Part shown: positions 6,678 to 16,200 of the stretch, one piece after another
Numbering within the stretch: position 1 is the first letter of the stretch
Layout: each line of letters begins with the position of its first letter
Notes under the pieces: generated by a model
Seen by the model: only the letters and a program-made list of their open reading frames with translations
Told to the model about the DNA's origin: nothing
Databases searched by the model: none
Assembly (NCBI GenBank): GCA_910578655.1
Contig: CAJTQE010000026.1
Span: 224-22,130, forward strand
DNA: 21,907 nucleotides
Direction of reading: 5' to 3'
Origin: an uncultured Christensenella sp.
GTDB lineage: Bacteria > Bacillota > Clostridia > Christensenellales > Borkfalkiaceae
Position numbers and translations under genes: made by a program

Positions 6678-7607
6678 ATGACGAACGACGAACTTTCTCA
6701 AATGCGTCCCGTCGGCAACAAGTCGAAAAACTGGTTTTACCGTCATACGGTCGGCGCGGTCAAGGGCGCGGGCGCAGGCAACACGATACTGTACACGGTT
6801 GTTTTCGTACTGTTTATCGTCTACGCGCTGGTGCTTTTAATTCCGTTCGGCTGGATACTTTTAAACTCTTTCAAAGACCCCGTAGACTTCGGAACCGACA
6901 AGTGGAATATCAGCTTTTCGGCAGGTTTTTCAAACTACGTCGAAGCCTTTAACTATAAGGTCAGGGGAACTTCGGTTTTCGGAATGTATTTAAACTCGCT
7001 TCTCGTTGTCGGCGGCGGAGTGGCGGTAACTTTAATTTCCTGCACGCTTGCGTCGTACACTATGGCCAAATATAAATTTCGTGGACGCGGAATTATATAC
7101 AACATAGTTATTATTTCGATGATGGTTCCCATTGTCGGCACGCTGCCTGCGCAGTACCGCCTTATGCAAAATCTCGGACTGGTCGACAACATTCTCGGCG
7201 TATGGTTTTTGTATTCGGGCGGTTTCGGGTTTAACTTCCTTTTCTTGTACGCTTACTTTAAAAGCATAAGCTGGACTTATGCGGAAGCGGCGCAGATAGA
7301 CGGCGCGTCCGATTTCAGAATTTTTATTGAAATTATGGTTCCTATGGCAAAGCCCGCGCTGACGGCTGTCGGCGTGCTTACATTTATGGGGCTGTGGAGC
7401 GATTATCAGACGCCCTATTTTTACTTGAACAGTATGCCGACGATAGCGCTCGGTTTAAAGGATATGTCCGACCAACTTGCTTACGACCCGAACTATCCTT
7501 TAGTACTCGCTACGGCGATAACGGCGACCGTTCCCATAATAATAGTTTTCTGCCTGTTCCAAAAAACCATTATGAACAATATGACGGTAGGCGGATTAAA
7601 GGGTTAA
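6678..7607 (+). CDS. ABC sugar transporter permease 2 (MalG/LplC-like)
   Basis: A 309-residue partner permease with six predicted membrane spans (about 38-62, 103-130, 138-158, 173-194, 224-245, 275-296). The EAA loop is at 201-222 (YAEAAQIDGASDFRIFIEIM). The C-terminus TVGGLKG is typical of this subgroup. Its Shine-Dalgarno AAGGAG (6664-6669) overlaps the stop codon of permease 1, indicating tight co-expression. With permease 1 and the 584-residue lipoprotein it makes an oligosaccharide importer that needs an ATPase from elsewhere. Confidence 0.95.
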   Translation: MTNDELSQMRPVGNKSKNWFYRHTVGAVKGAGAGNTILYTVVFVLFIVYALVLLIPFGWILLNSFKDPVDFGTDKWNISFSAGFSNYVEAFNYKVRGTSVFGMYLNSLLVVGGGVAVTLISCTLASYTMAKYKFRGRGIIYNIVIISMMVPIVGTLPAQYRLMQNLGLVDNILGVWFLYSGGFGFNFLFLYAYFKSISWTYAEAAQIDGASDFRIFIEIMVPMAKPALTAVGVLTFMGLWSDYQTPYFYLNSMPTIALGLKDMSDQLAYDPNYPLVLATAITATVPIIIVFCLFQKTIMNNMTVGGLKG

Positions 7608-7625
7608 ATTAAAAAGGGGTAAATT

Positions 7626-8972
7626 ATGAAAAATGGAATTAAGGCGGCAATATGTGCCACTCTTGCAATATTCAGCTATTCGGCTTTTGCGGGCTGCGCA
7701 AGCGGCGACACTCTTACCGATAAACCCAATACGGGCATCGAGCAGGGCGTAGACGAAAGCGTGGGCAGATATTCTACCGTAGCGTATTTCGAGTTGGAGC
7801 GTCCGCAAGACGTTACAATCAAATTCGAAACCGACAAAATACAAAAGGTTTCATATAAATACCGCGTTTTAAGCGGCAATGAATATTCTTTCCGCAACGA
7901 TACGCTTACCGTTAAAAGCAGCGTCTTTGAAAAAGAAACGGCAGGCAACAAGCGCATAAGAATATTCGTTGGCAACAAGTATACGGAAATTACCGTACGC
8001 GTTGTTTCAAAGGTTATTTACAGCGTCGAGGACTTTAATTCCATACGCACGAATATGAACGGCGTTTACGTTCTGGGCAACGACATCGACTTCGGCAACG
8101 CTCCGTTTAACCCGATAGGCAAGCCCGTAGAGGACGGTGAAAGCACGGCCATATTCGAAGGCATTTTCGACGGAATGGGTCACTCAATAAAAAATTTAAC
8201 CATTCAGGCGCGCGACTGGGCAGAGGGGGAGGATGACTACGGTCAGGGTCCTTCGCTCGGTAATCCGCAGGGCAACGGCGCAAACTATTCAAACGGAATT
8301 TTTATGTCTACCGGCGGAAGCGCGCAGATAATCAATACTTCTTTTATTAATATCAACGTTATAGGTCAGGGACTTAACGCCGCAGTTGCGGGAGCGAACG
8401 GCGGACTTATCAAAAACTGTTTCGTGTCCTGTTCTCTTTCGCACGGCGGCTGGTTTGAACATTCTGCGGCAATCGCAGGAACAAACGGTTCGGGCGACGC
8501 GGCAGGCAGAATAGAAAACTGCCTTGTGGTATATTCTTCGACGGGCGGTTCAAGGGGCATTGCGGACTGGAACTCGGGCATAATCAAAAACTGTTACGCG
8601 GCCGTTGCGGACGACTACGTTCTGCATCTCGGTTACGATTCACAGACGGGCAAAGTCCCCGAAGGGTTCGACTACGACGACTACCTTGAAAGCCGAATAG
8701 AGTATTACGAACGCAACCCCGAATACGATAACGGCAACAGAATTATAGGCTACGAGATATTTTTCGGCAACTTTACCGTTCCTGCTTTTCCGGGAGCTAT
8801 GGACACGGCGCAGGGCATTTTCTATAAGGGCGGCGATATAATCAATTCGGACGTCGTTCGCAAAGAGTACTTAATGAACCCTGCAAACTTTCCCGAAGAA
8901 GACGGTTGGGACAGCGATATATGGTGCTTTACCTACGGCGCATTCCCTACGTTGAAAACACAGACAAGATAA
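7626..8972 (+). CDS. GLUG-type beta-helix surface lipoprotein, unknown function
   Basis: A 448-residue predicted lipoprotein: the signal peptide ends AFAGC with Cys24. Residues about 50-135 form a small beta domain resembling an X2/Ig-like module (NDTLTVKSSVFEK). From about 140 it has the pattern seen in GLUG-motif proteins: a start VYVLGNDIDFG, then FEGIFDGMGHSIKNLTI, then rungs such as INTSFININVIGQ, AAVAGANGGLIKNCFVSCSL and AGRIENCLVVYSS, closing with DIWCFTYGAFPTLK. This implies a short right-handed beta-helix on the cell surface. No catalytic signature is visible. Lying in the operon between the importer and the cytoplasmic enzymes, it is a candidate glycan-binding or adhesin component, with no homologue of proven role recognised. 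AAAGGGG is a modest ribosome site. Confidence 0.82.
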   Translation: MKNGIKAAICATLAIFSYSAFAGCASGDTLTDKPNTGIEQGVDESVGRYSTVAYFELERPQDVTIKFETDKIQKVSYKYRVLSGNEYSFRNDTLTVKSSVFEKETAGNKRIRIFVGNKYTEITVRVVSKVIYSVEDFNSIRTNMNGVYVLGNDIDFGNAPFNPIGKPVEDGESTAIFEGIFDGMGHSIKNLTIQARDWAEGEDDYGQGPSLGNPQGNGANYSNGIFMSTGGSAQIINTSFININVIGQGLNAAVAGANGGLIKNCFVSCSLSHGGWFEHSAAIAGTNGSGDAAGRIENCLVVYSSTGGSRGIADWNSGIIKNCYAAVADDYVLHLGYDSQTGKVPEGFDYDDYLESRIEYYERNPEYDNGNRIIGYEIFFGNFTVPAFPGAMDTAQGIFYKGGDIINSDVVRKEYLMNPANFPEEDGWDSDIWCFTYGAFPTLKTQTR

Positions 8973-8978
8973 GGCGAT

Positions 8979-11921
8979 ATGAACAACTTTCAATTTTCGG
9001 ACGGAAAATTCACAATTAAAAATTTCAACGCGCAACCTCCTTTTACAAGCTTTTTACCTGCGGTTGCGGGCGTAAACGGCAGACCGCTTTGGGCGTTTTA
9101 CATAAACCGCGGACAGGGAATAGCTGGCTTCGGCGTCGGCGGAAAGGAGCTGCCCATTATGGAGTTTTCTCCTGCCGAGATAGCTTACGCCAACGCCCCC
9201 CGACAGGGTTTCCGCACTTTCTTAAAAATCGACGGAAAGTTTTCGGAGCCGTTTTCGGTTGAAAATCCGCACGGGGATATGTCCGTGTCAAGAAGCGGTT
9301 TTTGCATCGAAGATAGGGCGGAATCTCATTCGGTAAGCGTTGAATATTTCGGTGTGCCGAACAGAAATTTTGCCGCTCTCGGCAGGATAGTGAGGTACAC
9401 GAATACGGGAGCCTCAAGTCAGCAGGTAGAGTTTTTGGACGGACTTGCGCAGATACTTCCCTACGGACTTTCCAACTCGGCGTTCAAAGAAACGGGCAAC
9501 CTTTTAAAAAGCTGGGCGGCTGCGGAGGGAGTTGCGGACGGATACGCGTTTGTTAAAATGCGTTCTTCGAGTTCGGACACTGCCGAAGTAAGCGCAGTCA
9601 CGGGCGGAAACTTTTTCCTGCCCGTCGGCGTAGACGAGATAGTCGTCGAACCGAAATTGCTTTTCGGAGAGGACAGAACCAAAACTCGCCCGACGGCGTT
9701 TGAACGCGGACTGACGCTGGAAAATCAATGTACCGAAAACGAAATTTTCTGCGCGTTTGCGCATGCTAAGCGCACGGTCGGGGCAGGGCAGACGGTGACT
9801 TTCTGTCAGCTTATAGGTTATGCCGGCGACGAGCGTTTGGTTTCAAAACTGAAAAAAGAGATAAGCGCGGAGGAAGTAATTTCAATGCGCGACGAAGCGG
9901 AGCGCGAGGTTGAAAAGATAGCCTCGCTCGTAGAAACGCAGACGGCGTTTCCCGTATTCGACGAATATATAAAGCAGAGCTATTTCGACAACGTTCTGCG
10001 CGGCGGAATGCCCGTCACGGTCGGCGGTCAGCCCTATTATGTTTTTTCGCGCAAGCACGGCGACCCCGAAAGAGATTACAACGCGTTCCATATCGAACCT
10101 AAACCCTATTCCTGCGGTAACGGAAATTTCCGCGACGTGGCACAAAACAGACGCAACGACGTTTTGATAACTCCGCAGTGCGGCGACTTCAACGTCAGAT
10201 ATTTCTTCTCGCTGTTGCAGGCGGACGGATATAATCCGTTATCAGTATCGGGCGTTAAGTATACTTGCAACGAAGTTCCCGAAAAGCACTCTGCGCACGC
10301 GAAGTTTCTCGGCGGTAAGTTCACGCTCGGCGAGGCGGTGTGTGCTTTGGGGCTTGACGAAAAGGGGCTTGACGAATTGATTTCGGTTTGTCAGCCCGTA
10401 TATGAGGCGAAGTTTTCGGAAGGGTACTGGACCGACCACTTTGTATACCTTATCGATTTGGTTAAGGCATATCTTGCGGTTTATCCCGAAAACGAGCGCA
10501 ATTTACTTTATAAAACCCCGTTAAAATGGTTTTCGTCGTCGGCGCGCGTATTGCCGCGCAGCAGGCAGACGGTAATTAAAGGCGGAAAGATAAGAAGGCT
10601 GCACGGCGTCGAAGAATTCGGCGATGACGGCTGGCTGCAATCGGGCGGAAAGGACTATACGACTTCGCTTATGGCAAAGCTGATTTTCCTTATCGCAATA
10701 AAGACGGCTACGCTCGACCCCGAAGGCTGCGGCGTGGATATGGAGGGGGGTAAGCCCGGCTGGTGCGACGCAACCAACGGTCTGCCGGCGCTTTTCGGCA
10801 GCAACGTGGCGGACGCAATTGAACTTTTAAGGCTTGCAAATACCGTAAGTCCGCTTGTGACGGATGGCATTGAATGGTCCGCGGAACAAGCCGATTTCTT
10901 CGGCGGTATGCTTGCACTGCTCAGCGAATGCTCCGACTCTATGCAATTTTACTTTGAAAGCCGAAAGCTTAAAGAGCGCTATCTCGAAAGCGTTTACAGC
11001 GGTTTCGACGGTAATACGGCGGCTACGCCCAAGCGGGAAATTTCACTGTTTTTGGAGCTTTGCAAAAGCAAATTGCAGGACGGCTTAAAACGGGCAAGGG
11101 AACTTGCGGACGGCTGGGTGCCCACCTATCTTACCTTTGAAGTAACCGAATACGAACGGCTTGAAAACGGGTTCGTCCTTCCCGAAAATTTTAAGGCAAG
11201 CGCAGTTCCGCACTTTGTTGAAGGCGTTGCAAAAGCTCTTGCCGTAGGTCAGACGGACGACTATGTCCGCGCCAAGCATTCTCAGCTGTATGACGATAAG
11301 TTAAAGCTTTTTAAAACCTCTGAACCTTTGGACGCATTGACTCAGGAAATAGGCCGCATACGTTCTTTCCCGTCGGGTTGGCTTGAAAGGGAATCCTGCT
11401 TTTTACATATGAGTTACAAACTCATTCTCGCGCTTTTACAGGCAGGTATGTACGAGGAATTTTATTCGGAAATAAAAAACGGTTTAGTACCGTTTATGCC
11501 TGCCGAAAGATACGGCAGAAGCACTTTGGAAAACAGCTCTTTCATAGTCACCTCCAACCACAGCGATAAATGCAAGTTCGGCAAGGGCTATCAGGCAAGG
11601 CTGACGGGCGCGAATGCGGAAGTGATGTCAATGTGGCGGACTATGTTCGGCTGCGAACAGCCCTTTAAAATAAAGGACGGAAAACTTGCGTTCGAGCTGT
11701 CGCCCAAACTGCACAGGGAGTTTTTTGCCGACGGCAAAGCAAGCTTTACGCTGTTTGGAAAAACCAAAGTAACTTACTTAAACCCCGGCAATATAAACGC
11801 GTGGGACGCGCGGATAGAGAGTTACCGTCTTGACGGTAAAGAATTTTCAAGCGTAACTTGCGACCTTGCCGAAAACGTAAGAAACGGCAAATATAAAAAT
11901 ATAGAGGTAGTTTTGAAATGA
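8979..11921 (+). CDS. Cytoplasmic beta-glucan phosphorylase, clan GH-Q (GH94/GH149/GH161-like)
   Basis: A 980-residue protein without signal peptide. An N-terminal beta-sandwich (about 1-300) recalls cellobiose-phosphorylase-type enzymes (GFRTFLKIDGKFSEPF). It is followed by a helical (alpha/alpha)6 catalytic region with the landmarks RDYNAFHIEPK, GNGNFRDVAQNRRNDV, YWTDHFVYLIDL and GKPGWCDATNGLPALFGSN. Asp597 in the WCD motif is the probable general acid, matching the Asp of the GH94 DWND motif. The family phosphorolyses beta-glucosides to alpha-glucose-1-phosphate. With a GH81 beta-1,3-glucanase in the same operon, beta-1,3-gluco-oligosaccharides are the likely substrate (GH161 or GH149 type). 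A GH94 enzyme acting on beta-1,2 or beta-1,4 links cannot be excluded. It starts 6 bp after the previous stop with only a weak AAGG, suggesting translational coupling. Confidence 0.85.
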   Translation: MNNFQFSDGKFTIKNFNAQPPFTSFLPAVAGVNGRPLWAFYINRGQGIAGFGVGGKELPIMEFSPAEIAYANAPRQGFRTFLKIDGKFSEPFSVENPHGDMSVSRSGFCIEDRAESHSVSVEYFGVPNRNFAALGRIVRYTNTGASSQQVEFLDGLAQILPYGLSNSAFKETGNLLKSWAAAEGVADGYAFVKMRSSSSDTAEVSAVTGGNFFLPVGVDEIVVEPKLLFGEDRTKTRPTAFERGLTLENQCTENEIFCAFAHAKRTVGAGQTVTFCQLIGYAGDERLVSKLKKEISAEEVISMRDEAEREVEKIASLVETQTAFPVFDEYIKQSYFDNVLRGGMPVTVGGQPYYVFSRKHGDPERDYNAFHIEPKPYSCGNGNFRDVAQNRRNDVLITPQCGDFNVRYFFSLLQADGYNPLSVSGVKYTCNEVPEKHSAHAKFLGGKFTLGEAVCALGLDEKGLDELISVCQPVYEAKFSEGYWTDHFVYLIDLVKAYLAVYPENERNLLYKTPLKWFSSSARVLPRSRQTVIKGGKIRRLHGVEEFGDDGWLQSGGKDYTTSLMAKLIFLIAIKTATLDPEGCGVDMEGGKPGWCDATNGLPALFGSNVADAIELLRLANTVSPLVTDGIEWSAEQADFFGGMLALLSECSDSMQFYFESRKLKERYLESVYSGFDGNTAATPKREISLFLELCKSKLQDGLKRARELADGWVPTYLTFEVTEYERLENGFVLPENFKASAVPHFVEGVAKALAVGQTDDYVRAKHSQLYDDKLKLFKTSEPLDALTQEIGRIRSFPSGWLERESCFLHMSYKLILALLQAGMYEEFYSEIKNGLVPFMPAERYGRSTLENSSFIVTSNHSDKCKFGKGYQARLTGANAEVMSMWRTMFGCEQPFKIKDGKLAFELSPKLHREFFADGKASFTLFGKTKVTYLNPGNINAWDARIESYRLDGKEFSSVTCDLAENVRNGKYKNIEVVLK

Positions 11922-13267
11922 AACTCAATTTTCCCGAAAATTTTACTTTCGGCGCGGCAACGGCTGCCTATCAGATTGAGGGCGGACGCGGCGAAGACGG
12001 AAAGGGCGAAAGCAACTGGGACGTATTTTGCGACATTCCCGGCAACATAGACCGCAACGAAACAGGCGCGGTTGCGTGCGACCACTACCACAGAATGGCA
12101 GGCGACGTCGCGCTTATGAAAAAGATGCATCTTGACAGTTACCGCTTTTCAATTGCCTGGACGAGAATTATTCCCGACGGTGACGGAGAGGTCAACCCCA
12201 AAGGTATCGCGTTTTACAGCGACCTTATAGACGAACTTCTGAAAGCGGGCATTAAGCCGTTCGTCACTATGTTTCACTGGGACCTGCCGCAGGCGTTGCA
12301 GGACAGGGGCGGTTGGGTTAATCCCGAAAGCGTAAAATGGTTTTCGCACTATGCGCAAACTCTGTTCGACGCGTTCGGCGGCAGAGTTAAAGATTGGATA
12401 ACTTTCAACGAACCTTTTGTGTTTACGGATTTCGGCTACGTTACGGGCAGCTTTCCTCCCGGCATAAGGGGCAACTACCGCGCAAAGCTCCGCGCCGCGC
12501 ACAACGTATTGAAAAGCCACGGAGAGGCGGTAAAGATTTTCAGAAATACCGTAAAGGACGGCATGATAGGAATCACGCTCGACTATGCATATAACTGCCC
12601 CGCAACCGACAAAAAAGAGGACGTTGAGGCGGCTCGCCTTGCAAACGAGTTTTGGGCAGGTTGGTACTTTGAACCGATAGTATTCGGTCACTATCCCGAA
12701 AACGCGAGTAAATGGTTCAGAGAAAAGGGACTGCTTCCGGATATTTCGGACGCGGATATGAAACTTATCGCGCAGCCGATAGACTTTCTCGGCATCAACC
12801 ATTACTTTACCAATTACGTTAAATACGACCCGACGAACGAAAGGGAGCATACTTGCTTAGTGGAACCGAACGTTCACAAAAACGATATGGGTTGGAACAT
12901 TACGGAAGACGGGTTTTACGCAATGCTCAAATATTTTCAGTCCGTGCTTAAAGTCCCTCTGTACATAACCGAAAACGGAATTTCATTAAACGATATCGTA
13001 ACCGTTGACGGAACCGTCGAGGACTACGACCGCATCGATTATATGAAAAGATATCTTTCGAAGCTTTCCCGGGCAATGGAAGAAGGGCTTGATTGCAGGG
13101 GCTACTACTATTGGAGCCTTATGGACAATATGGAATGGGCGGCAGGTTTCAAACCGCGCTTCGGACTCATTTACGTAGACTATGCAACGCAGAAAAGAAT
13201 TATCAAGCGCAGCGGCGAATGGTACCGCGACTTGATAGACCGTAAAAACGGTAAAATAAATAATTAA
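11918..13267 (+). CDS. GH1 beta-glucosidase
   Basis: A 449-residue cytoplasmic enzyme of normal GH1 length. It has the N-terminal signature FTFGAATAAYQIEGG, acid/base Glu165 in TFNEP, and nucleophile Glu352 in YITENG. The C-terminal DNMEWAAGFKPRFGLIYVDY has Glu406, which in the family binds the non-reducing glucose. This WEW-type site, lacking the S-x-K-Y phosphate-binding motif, favours a true beta-glucosidase over a 6-phospho-beta-glucosidase and fits uptake by an ABC importer, not a PTS. It starts inside the phosphorylase stop (ATGA overlap of 4 bp), so translation of the two is probably coupled. Together they would finish degradation of imported oligosaccharides to glucose and glucose-1-phosphate. 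Confidence 0.96.
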   Translation: MKLNFPENFTFGAATAAYQIEGGRGEDGKGESNWDVFCDIPGNIDRNETGAVACDHYHRMAGDVALMKKMHLDSYRFSIAWTRIIPDGDGEVNPKGIAFYSDLIDELLKAGIKPFVTMFHWDLPQALQDRGGWVNPESVKWFSHYAQTLFDAFGGRVKDWITFNEPFVFTDFGYVTGSFPPGIRGNYRAKLRAAHNVLKSHGEAVKIFRNTVKDGMIGITLDYAYNCPATDKKEDVEAARLANEFWAGWYFEPIVFGHYPENASKWFREKGLLPDISDADMKLIAQPIDFLGINHYFTNYVKYDPTNEREHTCLVEPNVHKNDMGWNITEDGFYAMLKYFQSVLKVPLYITENGISLNDIVTVDGTVEDYDRIDYMKRYLSKLSRAMEEGLDCRGYYYWSLMDNMEWAAGFKPRFGLIYVDYATQKRIIKRSGEWYRDLIDRKNGKINN

Positions 13268-13286
13268 TTTTTAGGGGAATAAAGCG

Positions 13287-16200
13287 ATGAAAAAAACCAA
13301 AAAAGACGAAGAGTTGGAAGCAGTGACTCAACCTGACGAATCTGCGGCGGAGGAAGTCAAAGAAGTACCCGTTGCAGAGACGGTTAAGCCCGAAGAAGAG
13401 CAAACCGCGGTTCAGCCGGAGCAGGAAACAGAAACAGAAACGGAAACGGAAACGGAAACGGAAGCGCAGCCTAAGCAGAAGTTTGCGAATAAGCAAAACA
13501 CTATCGTACTGATAGGCGCGGCTGTAATAAGCGTTGCGGCAATCACAACGGGCGTGCTCGTTGGCACGCTTACGGGAGGAAAGAGCGGAGAGGGCGGAAC
13601 CGGTCCGGCGCTTAAAGCTCCCGCCGCAGTTATTGCCGACGGCAAAATAACTTGGTCGGCGGTGGAAAACGCCCAAAGCTATACCGTGGTTATCAATGAA
13701 GTTGCAACGGTGGTGAACGGACTCAGCTACGACCTTTCGTCCGATAACGCACTTTCGCTTTTGGTAATAGGCGAAAATGAAATTACGGTTAAAGCCAACG
13801 CAACGGGCAGTCACAGCGAAAGCGCGATTTCAAGCGTAACTTATATCCATAAAGCGGCTTTCGGCGCGCCCGTAAATTTAAAAGTAGAAAACAATATTTT
13901 GAAGTGGGACGCGGTTGCAGGCGCATCGTCTTATACCGTCAAGATAGGCGAAGAGGCAATTACGGCCGATAAAAACGAGCTTGACCTTTCCGCCGTTGCC
14001 GACAAGCTTAAAACGGGCGGCAACACCATTGCCGTTATGGCAAACGCCGTCGGCGAATATCACCTTGCAAGCGCGTATTCTGCGTCTATAAATTATTCAT
14101 ATTATATAACTTTAACAAAGCCCGTGCTTTCGCTTGACGAAAGTATATTAAGCTGGAACGCGGTTGACAACGCTTCGGGTTACAGCGTCAGGATAGGCGC
14201 GTATGTAACCGAGGTGAAAGGCGTAGAGATAGACCTTACTACATTAAGCAAGCTGCTTGAATTCGGCGAAAACGAAATCTCTGTCAAAGCCGTAGGCATC
14301 GGCGGATATCTCGACAGCGCGTATTCCGACTCGGTAATTTACAATTTCTCCTATTCGTCCGAGGACGCGCCCGAGGCATATATTATTGCGGTTGACGCCA
14401 TTAAAACGCTGACCGATAAAATGACAAAAGCGCAGGCGGACGCCATTAAAAAAGAGTTCGACGATGCGCTGATGATTTTCAATTCGCTCACTCAACAGCA
14501 AAAATTAGAGGCTGCCGTGCTTGGCGCAAAGGTTAAATTCGACGCAAAGAAGAACGCCTTTGACGGCGTTATGAAAACTGCGACAACGGCACATCTGGAC
14601 TTTTCGGATAAACTTAACGCAATGGTCGGCGTGCTTGAAAAGGAAGAAAGTCTGTCGGGCTTGACGGCGGCTATAACCGCCGCGCAAAGCGCAAAGGATG
14701 GACTTTCAACCCTTGCAGCTTCACTGATAACCGGTGAACAGAATGAAATCCTTGCGGACGGAACAGCCGGATTAACCGTTTGGGAAGCAGCCGTTGCCGA
14801 CGCCAAACTTGCGTGGGGCATTGAGTTCGGCGACATTACGGGCGGCGACGCTATTGCAGAGGAAAATATTGTAAAAGCAAACGCGTTGCTCGGCGGATAT
14901 GACGCGCTTAAAGCCTACGTTAAGGCTGAAATAGGCGACTTGAAGTCGGCCGCGGAAACCGCTTTGACTGCCGCGCAAGCTCAAATAAAAACTTCGGTTG
15001 ACGGGTTGAAAGCTAAGATTGTTTTCGACGGTGAAATCGCGGAAGAAAATATCACCAAAGAGTACTATGAATTGTTGCAGGGCTACAATGACGAAATCGC
15101 CGCTTTGGGTGCATACGCCCAAACGTTGTGCGATACCGAAAGCTTAACCGCCGCAGTCAACGGCGAAATTTCCAAACTGCTTTCAATTGCCGTGTCGGAA
15201 AAAACGCAGCACGGTCAGTCGTCGGTTATTTGTAATCATCAAAACCAAAATCCCGACAACAACACTTATATTTACGTTGCGCGTAAGTATTTCAACGTGC
15301 TGGGCGAAACTGTAAACGTCATTCCCGAATTGACGGGCGAAGGCCTTAAAGCGATAGAGGCGCCCACTGAGGCAAACAAACAGGGTTGGCTTGTCTGGAA
15401 GCTTACAATATCAACCCCCAACGAAGTTGCAACCGTATCGTATACAATCGACGGCGAAGAAGCTGTCAGTATGACTGTTAAGATTAAGCCCAACGCTAAC
15501 GTTTGGGGTGTAACGCTTGAAAACGGAACGGTAACGTTTGCGGGCGGCGGCGACGGTGAGAAATATATCGACGTTTACGAAAGCACAGACGTCGCAAAAA
15601 GTGCGCCCGAAGGTGAAGTTGACATAATAATAAGCGGCGCTCCCCTCGCGCAGAGAATTAAAATTGAAAGCGGTATAACTACGGGCGATTTAATCCGTCA
15701 GCTTGCTTTGGCCGGCGTGCGCGGTCAGCATAGTTTAACGTTTGTATTCTACGCTTATGAAAAGGACGGCGACACAGATGTATATTCCCATACAAGTTCT
15801 GCGGCGCTGCTTGAAAACTTCGATTGCACCGTAACGGATGAAGATGTAAAAGAAGTAATACTCGTCAACAATGTTTTGGATACGGGTGTTTGGCCTGAGG
15901 GAGCAGGCGGCGAGTTCAGCCTGATAGGTACTACCTTCGACGCTTTTATCGCGCAGTTCAGCAGTGTTGATGGCGTAACGCTTGATAAAGACAATCTGGA
16001 AAAATATTTCCACGTTAAAATTACCGCGTTCGACAAAGATACTTCCGAAGAATTGTTCTCATATCTCGCTCCGTTCAAAAGCCGCGGGCTTACCTATCGT
16101 ACGTTTATAAAAGAGTGGGCTATCGAATATTTTGCAAACGGCGGTGTAGAAAAAGAGCAGCTGTTCTATCTTACGCTTTCCATAGTTCCCACAGAAAAAG

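Noticed and set aside
12149..12850. 233-codon minus-strand ORF
   Set aside because: Lies entirely antisense inside the clear GH1 gene; the translation has no domain pattern and reflects codon bias of the sense strand.
13203..13814. 203-codon minus-strand ORF with an Arg/Phe-alternating run
   Set aside because: It is the antisense of the GH1 end and the (ET) repeat of the FN3 gene; the odd composition comes from the hexamer repeat.
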